Source: Pseudomonas sp. GM50
Lineage (GTDB): Bacteria > Pseudomonadota > Gammaproteobacteria > Pseudomonadales > Pseudomonadaceae
Direction: 5' to 3'
Length of the DNA: 64,000 nt
Assembly: GCF_000282375.1 (NCBI RefSeq)
Contig: NZ_AKJK01000005.1
Location: 62,001 to 126,000 of the forward strand
Part shown: piece by piece, positions 54,211 to 63,600 of the stretch
Layout of the letters: every line of letters starts with the position of its first letter
How positions within the stretch are numbered: the stretch's first letter is position 1
The notes under the pieces: generated by a model
What the model was told of the DNA's origin: nothing
The model's input: only the letters and a program-made list of their open reading frames with translations
Databases searched by the model: none
Position numbers and translations under genes: made by a program

Positions 54211-54981
54211 ATGGCGCTGGCCAAACGCATCATCCCTTGCCTGGACGTGGATAACGGCCGGGTGGTCAAGGGCGTCAAGTTCGAGAACATTCGCGACGCC
54301 GGCGACCCGGTGGAAATCGCCCGTCGCTACGACGAGCAAGGTGCCGACGAGATTACCTTTCTCGACATCACCGCCAGCGTCGACGGTCGCGACACCACGC
54401 TGCATACCGTCGAACGCATGGCCAGCCAGGTGTTCATCCCGCTGACCGTGGGTGGCGGCGTGCGTACCGTGCAGGACATTCGCAACTTGCTCAATGCCGG
54501 CGCGGACAAGGTTTCGATCAACACCGCTGCGGTGTTCAACCCGGAATTCGTCGGCGAAGCGGCTCAGCATTTCGGCTCGCAATGCATTGTCGTCGCCATC
54601 GACGCGAAGAAAGTTTCCGGTCCGGGTGAAACCCCGCGCTGGGAAATCTTCACTCACGGTGGTCGCAAACCAACCGGTCTCGACGCCGTTGAGTGGGCGA
54701 AGAAGATGGAAGGCCTCGGTGCCGGTGAAATCCTGCTGACCAGCATGGACCAGGACGGCATGAAAAACGGCTTCGACCTGGGCGTCACCCGCGCCATCAG
54801 CGATGCGCTGGGGATTCCGGTGATCGCGTCCGGCGGTGTCGGCAACCTGCAGCACTTGGCCGACGGCATCCTCGAAGGCCACGCCAGCGCGGTGCTGGCG
54901 GCGAGTATTTTCCACTTCGGCGAATACACCGTGCAGGAAGCCAAGGCCTACATGGCGCATCGCGGCATCGTGATGCGTTAA
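54211..54981 (+). CDS. hisF: Imidazole glycerol phosphate synthase cyclase subunit
   Basis: A 256-aa TIM barrel that forms ImGP and AICAR with ammonia from HisH. It shows the catalytic Asp11 in [38 protein letters not shown] and [13 protein letters not shown]. Nine bp after hisA; last gene of the his run. Confidence 0.97.
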   Translation: MALAKRIIPCLDVDNGRVVKGVKFENIRDAGDPVEIARRYDEQGADEITFLDITASVDGRDTTLHTVERMASQVFIPLTVGGGVRTVQDIRNLLNAGADKVSINTAAVFNPEFVGEAAQHFGSQCIVVAIDAKKVSGPGETPRWEIFTHGGRKPTGLDAVEWAKKMEGLGAGEILLTSMDQDGMKNGFDLGVTRAISDALGIPVIASGGVGNLQHLADGILEGHASAVLAASIFHFGEYTVQEAKAYMAHRGIVMR

Positions 54982-55054
54982 ACAGTACAGGCCAGTGGAC
55001 AGTATGGCGGGCTCAAGGCACTCTTGGGCACGCCATGGATTCCGGTAGTCCGAC

Positions 55055-55810
55055 ATGCTTAAACGTCTTCTTCTTGTCCTCGCCAGCGCTTCTCTGTTGT
55101 TCATCAACGGAGTTCACGCCGAAGAAAATACCGGCACCGGTCTGGTGTTGCTGACGGAAAACTTCCCGCCGTACAACATGGCGAAGAATGGCAAGAATTT
55201 CGCTCAGGACGAAAACATCAACGGCATTGCCGTGGACATTGTCCGTGAGATGTTCAAACGCGCCGACATTACTTACAGCCTGACGCTGCGTTTCCCTTGG
55301 GAGCGAATCTACAAACTCGCCCTGGAAAAACCTGGCTATGGCGTGTTCGTGATGGCCCGGTTGCCGGACCGCGAGAAACTCTTCAAGTGGGTCGGCCCTA
55401 TCGGCCCGGACGACTGGATCATGCTGGCCAAGGCCGATAGCAAGATCACCCTTGAGTCGCTGGAGCAGGCACGCAAATACAAGATTGGCGCCTACAAGGG
55501 CGATGCGATTGCCGAGACGCTGGCCAAGCAAGGACTGAAACCGATCGTTGTGCTGCGCGATCAAGACAACGCGAAGAAGTTGGTTAACGGCCAGATCGAT
55601 CTGTGGGCCACCGGTGATCCGGCCGGGCGTTACCTCGCCCGACAGGATGGCGTGACCGGCCTCAAGACCGTGCTGCGCTTCAACAGTGCCGAGCTGTACC
55701 TGGCACTGAACAAAGATGTGCCGGACGAAACCGTCGCCAAGCTGCAAGCCGCACTGGATCAACTGCGCAAGGAGGGCGTGGTGGACGAGATCATGTCGCG
55801 GTATCTCTAA
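55055..55810 (+). CDS. Periplasmic solute-binding protein (amino-acid type)
   Basis: A 251-aa exported binding protein with a signal peptide (1-22, ending GVHAEE) and a type 2 periplasmic-binding fold (LLTENFPPYNMAKNGKNFAQ; ADITYSLTLRFPWERIYKLA). No permease or ATPase genes adjoin it, so it may serve another ABC system or a signalling protein. The ligand is unknown. Confidence 0.85.
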   Translation: MLKRLLLVLASASLLFINGVHAEENTGTGLVLLTENFPPYNMAKNGKNFAQDENINGIAVDIVREMFKRADITYSLTLRFPWERIYKLALEKPGYGVFVMARLPDREKLFKWVGPIGPDDWIMLAKADSKITLESLEQARKYKIGAYKGDAIAETLAKQGLKPIVVLRDQDNAKKLVNGQIDLWATGDPAGRYLARQDGVTGLKTVLRFNSAELYLALNKDVPDETVAKLQAALDQLRKEGVVDEIMSRYL

Positions 55811-55835
55811 AAACCTTGTGCCATACACATCCCAA

Positions 55836-55925
55836 TGTGGGAGCGAGCCTGCTCGCGATGAGGGAGTGTCAGTCGACATCATTGTTGTCTGACATACCGC
55901 GATCGCGAGCAGGCTCGCTCCCACA
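55836..55925. repeat. REPIN (inverted REP pair)
   Basis: Inverted copies of GGGAGCGAGCCTGCTCGCGA at 55839 and near 55906, in the convergent gap before the yibQ-like gene. Confidence 0.9.
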
Positions 55926-55946
55926 GTGGTTTTGTGGTGCGGCAGG

Positions 55947-56729
55947 TTAGCGGTAGACCCCATCCTTGCCATGCGCCGCCGTCGCGCGATTGCCCCGCAC
56001 GCTGATCATCAATTTGATGTCGATCCAGTCAATGCCCTGAGCCTTGAGCTTGGGCAATTCACGTTCTAGCACCGCCAATGTCTGCGGATACGGATGCCCG
56101 ATCATCACCGCCGAACCCTGCTTGCGCGCCAGGCTGATTGCCGTCTGTAGCTGAGTAAAAATCGCCGCTTCAGTGGGCTCGTCATCCAGGAACACATCCC
56201 GCGAAACACTCGCCAGACCAATCTTCTGCGCCTCGGCGGCCGCCACGGTTTGCGCACTGGTGCGGCTGTCGACGAAGAACTTGTGCCGACGCTGCAACTC
56301 CGCCATCAGCCAGGCCATGGCCGGTTGCCGAGCGGTCATGCGGCTGCCCATGTGGTTGTTGATGCCGGCGGCATACGGCACCGCCTTGAACGCCGCGTCC
56401 AGGCGTTTCTCTAGTTCTTCGATGGGCAATTCGGGATGCCAGGCGAACGGGCCAGTGGCCGGGTCCATGGGCATGTGCAGGATGACGGTCTTGCCGGCAC
56501 GATGGGCTTCGCGGGCGAATTCGCTGGCGTGGGGCGTATCGGGCATGATTGCCGTGGTGACGGGGCCGGGCAGGGCCAGCACGCGACGATCCCGGGGCAG
56601 GTTCTGCCCCAGGTCATCGATGATCAGGCTCAGATAAGCCTTGTGGGGTGGGGCCGCTGTTGTGGCCGGTGCCGCGTGAGCGACACCCGCCAGGCAGCAC
56701 AGCAGACCGAGGAGCAACCGCCGGCGCAT
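55947..56729 (-). CDS. Divergent polysaccharide deacetylase (YibQ-like)
   Basis: A 260-aa exported protein with a signal peptide (residues 1-19, GVAHAAP). The deacetylase-like fold shows YLSLIIDDLGQNLPRDRRVL, HMPMDPATGPFAWHPELP and GINNHMGSRMTARQPAMAWL. The family usually follows ctpA and envC, and here begins 1 bp after the ctpA stop. It may trim envelope polysaccharide. Confidence 0.88.
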   Translation of the reverse strand: MRRRLLLGLLCCLAGVAHAAPATTAAPPHKAYLSLIIDDLGQNLPRDRRVLALPGPVTTAIMPDTPHASEFAREAHRAGKTVILHMPMDPATGPFAWHPELPIEELEKRLDAAFKAVPYAAGINNHMGSRMTARQPAMAWLMAELQRRHKFFVDSRTSAQTVAAAEAQKIGLASVSRDVFLDDEPTEAAIFTQLQTAISLARKQGSAVMIGHPYPQTLAVLERELPKLKAQGIDWIDIKLMISVRGNRATAAHGKDGVYR

Positions 56730-56730
56730 C

Positions 56731-58050
56731 TCAGCGGCCGGAGGTGATGCTCAGCCCTTTGAGCAGGCTCAGGGCCTGGGCCAACTGGTAATCGTCATCC
56801 TGCGGCATGGCCTTGGCTTTGCCACCGGAGCCGGTCGGTTTGTCGGCGCCGCCGTTGCCATTGCCCAAGTGACCTTGCAGATCGGCTTCCTTGAAGTACT
56901 CGCCGTCCTGCTCGTTGGTGATCTTGGCCTTGCGCACTTCGATGTCCGGGACAATGCCCTGCGCCTGAATCGAGCGGCCGTTCGGCGTGTAGTACAGCGC
57001 CGTGGTGATTTTCAGTGCGCGTTCGTTGTTCAGCGGCAACACGGTCTGGACCGAGCCTTTGCCGAAACTGGTGGTGCCCATGACCACCGCGCGTTTCTGA
57101 TCCTGCAGGGCGCCGGCGACAATTTCCGAGGCCGAGGCGCTGCCACCGTTGATCAGCACGACCATTGGCACGGCTTCGCTTTCGTCCTTGCCGGTGGCGG
57201 AGAAGCGCAGTTCGGAGTTGGCGATGCGGCCCTTGGTGTAGACGATCAGGCCCTTGGTGATGAAGTGGTCGACCACTTCCACCGCAGATTGCAGCACGCC
57301 GCCCGGGTTGTTACGCAAGTCGAGGACGATGCCGCTGAGCTTCTTGCCGTTGTCCTTGCGCAGCTTGGCCAGGGCCTTGGAGACCTCTTCGCCGGTCTTG
57401 ACCTGGAACTGGGTGATGCGGATGTAGCCGTAGCCGGACTCCAGCAGCTGGCTCTTCACGCTTTTCACTTGAATGATGGCGCGGACCAGGGTCACGTCGA
57501 AAGGCGCGCCGCCGTCGCGGACCAGGGTCAGGGTGATCTTCTGGCCGATCTTGCCGCGCATCTTGTCCACGGCTTCGGTCATGCTCTGGCCGCGAGTCGG
57601 CTGGCCGTTGATCTTGACGATGAAGTCGCCAGCCTGAATGCCAGCCTTGGAGGCCGGGGTGTCATCGATGGGCGAAACCACTTTGATGAAACCGTCTTCG
57701 GCGCCGACTTCGATGCCCAGGCCGCCGAATTCGCCGCTGGTGCTTTCCTGCAATTCAGCGAAGTCTTCAGGGCCCAGGTACGCGGAGTGCGGGTCGAGGT
57801 TGCTGAGCATGCCCTTGATGGCGTTTTCCAGCAGGGTCTTGTCGTCCACCGGTTCGACATAGGCTGCCTTGATCCGGTCCATGACTTCGGCAAAGGTGCG
57901 CAACTCGTCCAGCGGCAATGGCGCCTTGGTGGTCGCAGCGGTGCCGGCAGGCGCGACCGCCGGGGCCGGTTGGGCAGCAAACGCCAACGGCGCGCCGATC
58001 ACCAGGGCAATCGTCAGGGCCAGCGAGGTAAGGCGGGACAAATACAGCAT
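56731..58050 (-). CDS. ctpA: C-terminal processing peptidase (S41), CtpA
   Basis: A 439-aa periplasmic S41 protease with a signal peptide (MLYLSRLTSLALTIALVIGA), a PDZ domain (GGLGIEVGAEDGFIKVVSPI), the catalytic Ser region GGSASASEIVAGAL (residues 302-315) and the Lys-containing SFGKGSVQTVLPLN. In P. aeruginosa the homologue cleaves peptidoglycan endopeptidases with a partner lipoprotein. The ATG at 58050 has CAGGAG upstream; a longer frame lacks a signal peptide start. It is in an operon with envC before it and the yibQ-like gene after it. Confidence 0.94.
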   Translation of the reverse strand: MLYLSRLTSLALTIALVIGAPLAFAAQPAPAVAPAGTAATTKAPLPLDELRTFAEVMDRIKAAYVEPVDDKTLLENAIKGMLSNLDPHSAYLGPEDFAELQESTSGEFGGLGIEVGAEDGFIKVVSPIDDTPASKAGIQAGDFIVKINGQPTRGQSMTEAVDKMRGKIGQKITLTLVRDGGAPFDVTLVRAIIQVKSVKSQLLESGYGYIRITQFQVKTGEEVSKALAKLRKDNGKKLSGIVLDLRNNPGGVLQSAVEVVDHFITKGLIVYTKGRIANSELRFSATGKDESEAVPMVVLINGGSASASEIVAGALQDQKRAVVMGTTSFGKGSVQTVLPLNNERALKITTALYYTPNGRSIQAQGIVPDIEVRKAKITNEQDGEYFKEADLQGHLGNGNGGADKPTGSGGKAKAMPQDDDYQLAQALSLLKGLSITSGR

Positions 58051-58081
58051 GTCGAACGAACTCCTGAAGTAGATGGCGTAC

Positions 58082-59374
58082 TTATCCTTGCGCACGACAC
58101 CATTGCGCCGGATCACTCGGGTGACCCTGCTGACGAATAGCGAAATACAGCGCTGGTGTGTCCTGCCCGCCACTGCTACCGACAGTGGAGATGGACTCAC
58201 CGGCTTTTACCACGTCACCGGCAGACTTGAGCAGCGTCTGGTTGTGACCGTAAAGACTCAAAAAACCGTTGCCATGGTCGAGAATCACCAGCAACCCGGC
58301 GCCTCGCAACCAATCGGCAAACACCACGCGGCCGCCGTGAACGGCATGCACCTGGCTGCCAGCGGAGGCGCTGATCATCACGCCGTCCCATTTGGTGCGG
58401 GCATCGTCGCCACGGCTTTCACCGAAGCGTGCCAGCAGTCGACCATCAACCGGCCATGGAAGTCTGCCTCGGGTAGAAGCAAAGGGGCCGCCAAAGGTTT
58501 CGCCTGAACTTGAAACCAGTGCGCCGGGTGTCGATTTGACGGTTTTGCGTGGGGCATCGGTGGCATCTGCTTCAGCCTGAGCCTCACGTAAACGCTTTTT
58601 TTCGGCTTCCTGCTGGGCGATCAGCGCTTTTTGCCGCGCCTCTTCTGCCTCTCGGGCCTGGCGGGCCAGGGTTTCTTCGATGGTTTTAAGGACTTTAGAC
58701 AGGTCCGCCTGATCCTGCTCGCGCGCCGCCAGTTTCTGATCGCGAGCCTTTACGTCGTCATTGAGCTTGGCCAGGACTTGCTGACGCTCTTGGCGGACTT
58801 TGTCGAGTTCATCACGCTGGCTGTCGAGGCTGCTTTTCTGAACCAGCAATTGCGCCTGCTGCAGGCCGATGTCTTTTTCGACATTGGCCAGTTGGCGCAG
58901 GGTTTCGTTGAAATTCTTCAGCTGCTCCAGGCGGGCCTGGCTCAGGTAGTCGTAATAGGTGAGGGTGCGGGCGAATTTTTCCGGGTTCTGCTGGTTCAGC
59001 AGCAGCTTCAGGTACTCCTGACGGCCATTCTGATAGGCCGCGCGGGCCTGGATGGCGATCAGTCGTTGCTGTTCAATGCGCGCGCTCTGGAGTTTTTTTT
59101 TCTCGGCATCGAGTCGTTGCAGCTCGGATTCGCTTTTCTTCAGCTCTTTTTGCAGGGCTTCGACCTGCTTCTCGAGCTTGCCCATCTCGGTTTCGGTGCC
59201 TTTGAGGTCTTTCTGCACTCCGGATTTTTCTTCCTGGAGTTTACCCAGCAGTTTCTTCAGCTCGGCAATGTCCTGACGCGTGGCGTCCAACTGTTGTTGG
59301 GTTTGCGTGCGCTCGTCGGCAAAGGCCGGTTGAAGCAGGCAAGTCAGGGCAAGGGCTATCAGGACGCGAAGCAT
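58082..59374 (-). CDS. envC: EnvC-like murein hydrolase activator (degenerate M23)
   Basis: A 430-aa exported protein with a signal peptide (1-20, MLRVLIALALTCLLQPAFA), a long coiled coil (residues about 25-240) and a C-terminal LytM/M23 fold. The M23 part reads HAVHGGRVVFADWLRGAGLL and SLYGHNQTLL, but the second His-x-His is replaced by LYF, so it is catalytically dead like EnvC and would activate amidases. Start 59374 keeps the signal peptide; it is followed 31 bp later by ctpA. Confidence 0.9.
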   Translation of the reverse strand: MLRVLIALALTCLLQPAFADERTQTQQQLDATRQDIAELKKLLGKLQEEKSGVQKDLKGTETEMGKLEKQVEALQKELKKSESELQRLDAEKKKLQSARIEQQRLIAIQARAAYQNGRQEYLKLLLNQQNPEKFARTLTYYDYLSQARLEQLKNFNETLRQLANVEKDIGLQQAQLLVQKSSLDSQRDELDKVRQERQQVLAKLNDDVKARDQKLAAREQDQADLSKVLKTIEETLARQAREAEEARQKALIAQQEAEKKRLREAQAEADATDAPRKTVKSTPGALVSSSGETFGGPFASTRGRLPWPVDGRLLARFGESRGDDARTKWDGVMISASAGSQVHAVHGGRVVFADWLRGAGLLVILDHGNGFLSLYGHNQTLLKSAGDVVKAGESISTVGSSGGQDTPALYFAIRQQGHPSDPAQWCRAQG

Positions 59375-59487
59375 AGAGGCGGGCGACACCAGGGAAAGGG
59401 ACGGCCTAGTATGCCCGCCAAGCGCAGCAAAAAAAATGCCCAATTGGGGTTGTGTGATAACTGGACAAAAAAACACCGCAAAACCAA

Positions 59488-59577
59488 TGTGGGAGCGGGC
59501 TTGCTCGCGAATGCGGTGTGTCAGGCAACGTTGATGTCGACTGATACACCGCATTCGCGAGCAAGCCCGCTCCCACA
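59488..59577. repeat. REPIN (variant)
   Basis: Inverted pair GGGAGCGGGCTTGCTCGCGA and its complement, a G-to-A variant of the main REP sequence, with an additional CGCATTCGCG / CGCGAATGCG arm. It lies between envC and gpmI. Confidence 0.9.
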
Positions 59578-59605
59578 GGGTTTTGGCGGTGTTTGATAGG
59601 GCGAG

Positions 59606-61135
59606 TTACACCAGAATCGATGTCCCGGTCATTTCCGCCGGTTTTTCCAGGCCCAGCAACATCAGCATGGTCGGCGCCACATCCGCCAGCACGCCGCCAT
59701 CACGCACCTTGAGATCACGCTTGCCAACATAGATGAACGGCACTGGCTCGGTGGTATGCGCAGTGTGCGCCTGGCCAGTGGTTTCGTCGGACATTTGCTC
59801 GACGTTGCCATGGTCGGCGGTAATCAGGGCTTCGCCGCCGACTTTTTCCAGCGCATCGACGATACGGCCGACGCACAGGTCCAGGCACTCGACCGCTTTG
59901 ACTGCCGCGTCGAACACACCGCTATGGCCGACCATGTCGCCGTTGGCGTAGTTGACCACGATCACATCGTAACGCTGGTTTTCAATGGCATCGACGATGC
60001 GGTCGGTGACTTCCGGGGCACTCATCTCGGGCTGCAAGTCATAGGTGGCGACTTTCGGCGACGGGATCAGGATGCGTTCTTCGCCCGGGAACGGCTCTTC
60101 GCGGCCTCCGGAGAAGAAGAAAGTCACGTGGGCGTACTTCTCGGTTTCGGCGATACGCAGCTGCGTCTTGCCGTTTTTCGCCAGGTAATCGCCCAGCACA
60201 TTGTCCAGGCTGCTCGCCGCGAAGGCCGATGGCGCGGGGATGCTGGCGGCGTATTGGGTCAGCATGACGAAACCGGCAAGTGCAGGCTGGCGAGCGCGCT
60301 CGAATTCCTTGAAATCGTCTTCGACGAACACGCGGGTCAACTCGCGGGCACGGTCTGCGCGAAAGTTCATGAAGATCACGGCGTCGCCGTCTTCAACCTT
60401 GACCGGCTCACCGATGCTGGTGGCTTTGACGAATTCGTCGCTTTCGCCACGTTCGTAAGCGGCTTGCAGGCCTTCCTGTGCGGTAGCGGCGTTGAACTCG
60501 CTGGCGCCATCGACAATCAGGTTGTAGGCCTGGGACACGCGGTCCCAACGGTTGTCGCGGTCCATGGCGTAGTAACGGCCAATGATGCTGGCGATCCGGC
60601 CTTTGCCGAGGGCTTCGAAGGTCGCGTCCAGCAGCTCGATCGACGACTGGGCGCTTTTCGGTGGCGTATCACGGCCATCAAGGAAGGCGTGCAGGTAGAT
60701 TTTTTCGGCGCCGCGCTTGTAGGCTAGTTCCGCCATGGCGACCAGGTGATCCTGGTGGCTATGAACGCCGCCATCGGACAGCAGACCCATGAAGTGCACG
60801 GCTTTGCCGGCAGCAACGGCTTTATCCACCGCGGCGCAGATGGTCGGGTTCTCGAAGAACTCGCCGTCGCGGATCGCTTTGGTCACACGCGTGAAGTCCT
60901 GATACACCACGCGGCCGGCGCCAAGGTTCATGTGGCCGACTTCGGAGTTGCCCATCTGGCCGTCCGGCAAGCCGACGTCCATGCCGCTGCCCGAGATCAG
61001 GCCGTTCGGCACGGTGGCCCACAGACGGTCCAGCACAGGCTTCTTCGCTGCAAAGATGGCGTTGGATTCAGGGCTCTCGCTGTGACCGAAGCCGTCGAGA
61101 ATAATCAGGACCAAAGGTTTAGGCGTGGTAGTCAT
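59606..61135 (-). CDS. gpmI: 2,3-bisphosphoglycerate-independent phosphoglycerate mutase
   Basis: A 509-aa Mn-dependent enzyme of glycolysis/gluconeogenesis. It has Asp14 in [10 protein letters not shown], the phospho-Ser64 in [20 protein letters not shown], and the metal site ADHGNVEQM near the C-terminus. The ATG at 61135 is preferred over a GTG 9 bp earlier. Confidence 0.97.
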   Translation of the reverse strand: MTTTPKPLVLIILDGFGHSESPESNAIFAAKKPVLDRLWATVPNGLISGSGMDVGLPDGQMGNSEVGHMNLGAGRVVYQDFTRVTKAIRDGEFFENPTICAAVDKAVAAGKAVHFMGLLSDGGVHSHQDHLVAMAELAYKRGAEKIYLHAFLDGRDTPPKSAQSSIELLDATFEALGKGRIASIIGRYYAMDRDNRWDRVSQAYNLIVDGASEFNAATAQEGLQAAYERGESDEFVKATSIGEPVKVEDGDAVIFMNFRADRARELTRVFVEDDFKEFERARQPALAGFVMLTQYAASIPAPSAFAASSLDNVLGDYLAKNGKTQLRIAETEKYAHVTFFFSGGREEPFPGEERILIPSPKVATYDLQPEMSAPEVTDRIVDAIENQRYDVIVVNYANGDMVGHSGVFDAAVKAVECLDLCVGRIVDALEKVGGEALITADHGNVEQMSDETTGQAHTAHTTEPVPFIYVGKRDLKVRDGGVLADVAPTMLMLLGLEKPAEMTGTSILV

Positions 61136-61289
61136 GGATTCCACTCGTGGCTGAGTTATAAAGAGGGCGATGGAAAAGGGAGTAGGAGTTTAAAGCGAAG
61201 TTCCGACGGCGTCACCGCCGGACGGGGTTTGGCCCACCATAGTGGCTGTGTATACTGGCCGACATTTTAACGCCCTGGAACCTCCTTCG

Positions 61290-61703
61290 ATGGTTGCTCA
61301 CCTGATTGAATTTGCCACTAACCACTATTTGCTTGTCGGTATCTTCGTCGTACTGCTGGCGTTGCTGATCGCTTATCAGATGCAAGGCGGCGGCCGCAGC
61401 CTGAGCACCGGTGAACTGACCGGGCTGGTCAACAAAGATGCAGGCGTGGTAATCGACATTCGTCCGACCAAGGATTTCACTGCTGGTCACATTGTTGGCG
61501 CGTTGAATATTCCTCACGACAAACTGACCGCTCGCGTCGGCGAACTGGAAAAGCACAAGGCCAAGACCATTATCCTGGTCGACGCCATGGGCCAGACTGC
61601 CGGCACTCATGCCCGCGAACTGATGAAAGCCGGCTTCACCGCCGCCAAGCTGTCCGGCGGTATTTCCAGCTGGAAAGCCGACAATCTGCCGCTGGTGAAG
61701 TGA
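61290..61703 (+). CDS. Membrane-anchored rhodanese-like protein without active-site Cys
   Basis: A 137-aa protein with an N-terminal membrane anchor (residues 12-30, YLLVGIFVVLLALLIAYQM) and one rhodanese domain (VVIDIRPTKDFTAGHIVGAL). The usual catalytic Cys loop is VDAMGQTAG, so sulfur transfer by a Cys is not expected. It is followed 1 bp later by grxC and then secB, the core Pseudomonas order. Confidence 0.9.
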   Translation: MVAHLIEFATNHYLLVGIFVVLLALLIAYQMQGGGRSLSTGELTGLVNKDAGVVIDIRPTKDFTAGHIVGALNIPHDKLTARVGELEKHKAKTIILVDAMGQTAGTHARELMKAGFTAAKLSGGISSWKADNLPLVK

Positions 61704-61704
61704 T

Positions 61705-61959
61705 ATGAACAACGTCGTCGTCTATTCCAGCGATTACTGCCCTTATTGCTCGCGAGCCAAGTACCTGCTCGAGAACAAAGGCGTAGCCTTCGAAGAGATC
61801 AAGGTCGATGGCAAGCCGCAGGTGCGTGCCGCGATGGCTCAGAAGGCCGGGCGTACGTCCGTGCCGCAGATCTGGATCGGCAGCACCCACGTTGGCGGCT
61901 GTGATGATTTGTTTGCCCTGGAGCGCGCCGGCAAGCTCGACGCCATGCTCAAGGCCTGA
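61705..61959 (+). CDS. grxC: Glutaredoxin 3
   Basis: An 84-aa class I glutaredoxin with the dithiol CPYC (12-15) and TSVPQIWIGSTHVGGCDDLF. Part of the rhodanese-grxC-secB run. Confidence 0.97.
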   Translation: MNNVVVYSSDYCPYCSRAKYLLENKGVAFEEIKVDGKPQVRAAMAQKAGRTSVPQIWIGSTHVGGCDDLFALERAGKLDAMLKA

Positions 61960-62014
61960 CTGCCTTACTTGAAATAGCCAACCCTACAAGACCCGAGATC
62001 AGAAAGGATCTGAG

Positions 62015-62500
62015 ATGACTGACCAACAGAACACTGCAGCTAGCGAAGAAGAAACCGCACCGCAATTCTCCTTGCAGCGCATCTACGTACGCGACTTGTC
62101 CTTCGAAGCCCCGAAAAGCCCGGCGATCTTTCGCCAGCAGTGGGAGCCGAGCGTCGGTCTGGATCTGAACACTCGCCAGAAGGCTCTGGAAGGCGACTTC
62201 CACGAAGTCGTGCTGACCCTGTCGGTTACCGTGAAAAACGGTGACGAAGTGGCGTTCATCGCTGAAGTGCAACAGGCCGGGATCTTCCTGATCAAGAACC
62301 TGGACGATGCTTCGATGAGCCACACCCTCGGCGCGTTCTGCCCGAACATCCTGTTCCCGTACGCTCGCGAAACCCTGGACAGTCTGGTGACCCGCGGTTC
62401 GTTCCCGGCCCTGATGCTGGCCCCGGTGAACTTCGACGCGCTGTACGCACAAGAACTGCAACGCATGCAGGCGGCGGGCGAGACTCCAACCGTTCAGTAA
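62015..62500 (+). CDS. secB: Protein-export chaperone SecB
   Basis: A 161-aa SecB with the family motifs [39 protein letters not shown] and the C-terminal [20 protein letters not shown]. It keeps precursors unfolded for SecA. A terminator follows at 62519-62548. Confidence 0.97.
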   Translation: MTDQQNTAASEEETAPQFSLQRIYVRDLSFEAPKSPAIFRQQWEPSVGLDLNTRQKALEGDFHEVVLTLSVTVKNGDEVAFIAEVQQAGIFLIKNLDDASMSHTLGAFCPNILFPYARETLDSLVTRGSFPALMLAPVNFDALYAQELQRMQAAGETPTVQ

Positions 62501-62518
62501 GCGTTCGATGCAGTAACG

Positions 62519-62548
62519 AAAAAAGCGCCGTAACAGGCGCTTTTTTCT
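62519..62548 (+). terminator. Rho-independent terminator of the secB unit
   Basis: AAAAAAGCGCC pairs with GGCGCTTTTTT around GTAACA. Confidence 0.85.
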
Positions 62549-62559
62549 TGGGCGGGAGA

Positions 62560-62696
62560 TGATCGTTCCCACGCTCTGCGTGGGAATGCAGCCCGTGACG
62601 CTCCGCGTCACACTGGTGCCAGGCTCGACGCCTGTGGTGCTGCTGGAACGCGGAGCGTCCCTTGAGGCGTTCCCACGCAGAGCGTGGGAACGATCA
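62560..62696. repeat. 137-bp compound palindromic element
   Basis: TGATCGTTCCCACGCTCTGC at 62560 is repeated in inverse at the right end (ending GAACGATCA at 62696); each terminus is itself a TTCCCACGC/GCGTGGGAA hairpin, and internal arms also pair. It is a repeated-element type found in Pseudomonas intergenic spacers. Confidence 0.85.
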
Positions 62697-62705
62697 GTCG
62701 CGGGG

Positions 62706-63161
62706 TTATTTGAACCCCAGCTGACGCCAGGCCTCGTACACGGCGACGGCCACGGTGTTGGACAGGTTCAGGCTGCGACAGCCTTCGCGCATGGGCAAAC
62801 GCAGGCGTTGTTCGCTGGGCAGCGCGTCGAGCACTTCGGCCGGCAAGCCACGGCTTTCCGGGCCGAACAGGAAGGCATCGCCCTCGGCGAAGCTGGCGTC
62901 GTGAAAGGGTCGCGAGCCCTTGGTGGTAAAGGCGAACAGCCGTGGATGACCGAGGCTTTCCAGACAGCTTGCGAGGTCTGCGTGGCGTTGCAGGGTGGCA
63001 TACTCATGGTAATCGAGGCCGGCCCGGCGCAGACGCTTGTCGTCCATCTCGAAGCCCAGCGGTTCGATCAAATGCAGGTGGCAGCCACTGTTGGCGCACA
63101 GCCTGATAACGTTGCCGGTATTCGGCGGAATTTCTGGTTGGAAAAGGATGACGTGAAACAT
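62706..63161 (-). CDS. trmL: tRNA (cytidine(34)-2'-O)-methyltransferase
   Basis: A 151-aa SPOUT methyltransferase that modifies the wobble base of tRNA-Leu. It shows MFHVILFQPEIPPNTGNVIR, LFGPESRGLP and the C-terminal SLNLSNTVAVAVYEAWRQLG knot residues. The start (complement of 63159-63161) overlaps the divergent plus-strand start; GGAG lies six bases upstream. Confidence 0.95.
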   Translation of the reverse strand: MFHVILFQPEIPPNTGNVIRLCANSGCHLHLIEPLGFEMDDKRLRRAGLDYHEYATLQRHADLASCLESLGHPRLFAFTTKGSRPFHDASFAEGDAFLFGPESRGLPAEVLDALPSEQRLRLPMREGCRSLNLSNTVAVAVYEAWRQLGFK

Positions 63162-63600
63162 GCACGGCTCCGAAGGTAAAGATGACGGGCATTCTACGCC
63201 GCCAAAGGACCCTCGTTCGAAACTATTCCCGCGGGTGATGGCTTCGCTGGCGATTGTCGGGATGATGGTGGGCCTGATGATCGGTCGCCTGACCGCGCCC
63301 GACCCCAGCGTTTTGCAGCAGGTCGAGGTGACGAACGATGGGCTGGTGGTGTGGTTCAACAACGAACCCCAAACCCACGGCGAGCTGGTCGACGGCAGCG
63401 TGGCGCTGTTGTTCGAGGCTGAAGGCAAGGCACAGAAAGGTCAGCTCAAGCTCAACGGCAAAGACGTGAACTGGCGAACGCGGTTGAGTGACGGGGGATT
63501 GTTGCTGACGGTGGTGGCGGCCCGGCCGCTGCAGGGCGAGTGGGCCGGTAGCGAGGTCGATGACCGCTGGCGGCTGGAGATCCATCTCCGAGAGCAATAA
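63160..63600 (+). CDS. Conserved membrane-anchored hypothetical protein
   Basis: A 146-aa protein with one likely transmembrane segment (residues about 25-45, VMASLAIVGMMVGLMIGRLT) and a C-terminal beta-rich domain. No family name is recognised. Its ATG at 63160 shares bases with the trmL start on the other strand, with AGGATGACG upstream. A later ATG is possible. Confidence 0.65.
   Translation: MHGSEGKDDGHSTPPKDPRSKLFPRVMASLAIVGMMVGLMIGRLTAPDPSVLQQVEVTNDGLVVWFNNEPQTHGELVDGSVALLFEAEGKAQKGQLKLNGKDVNWRTRLSDGGLLLTVVAARPLQGEWAGSEVDDRWRLEIHLREQ

Noticed and set aside
52297..55107. A 936-residue open minus-strand frame opposite the his operon
   Set aside because: It is a mirror of hisB-hisF with no recognised motif and no ribosome site.
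56869..58140. A long open plus-strand frame opposite ctpA
   Set aside because: The opposite strand carries the S41 protease signatures with a signal peptide; the plus frame shows none.
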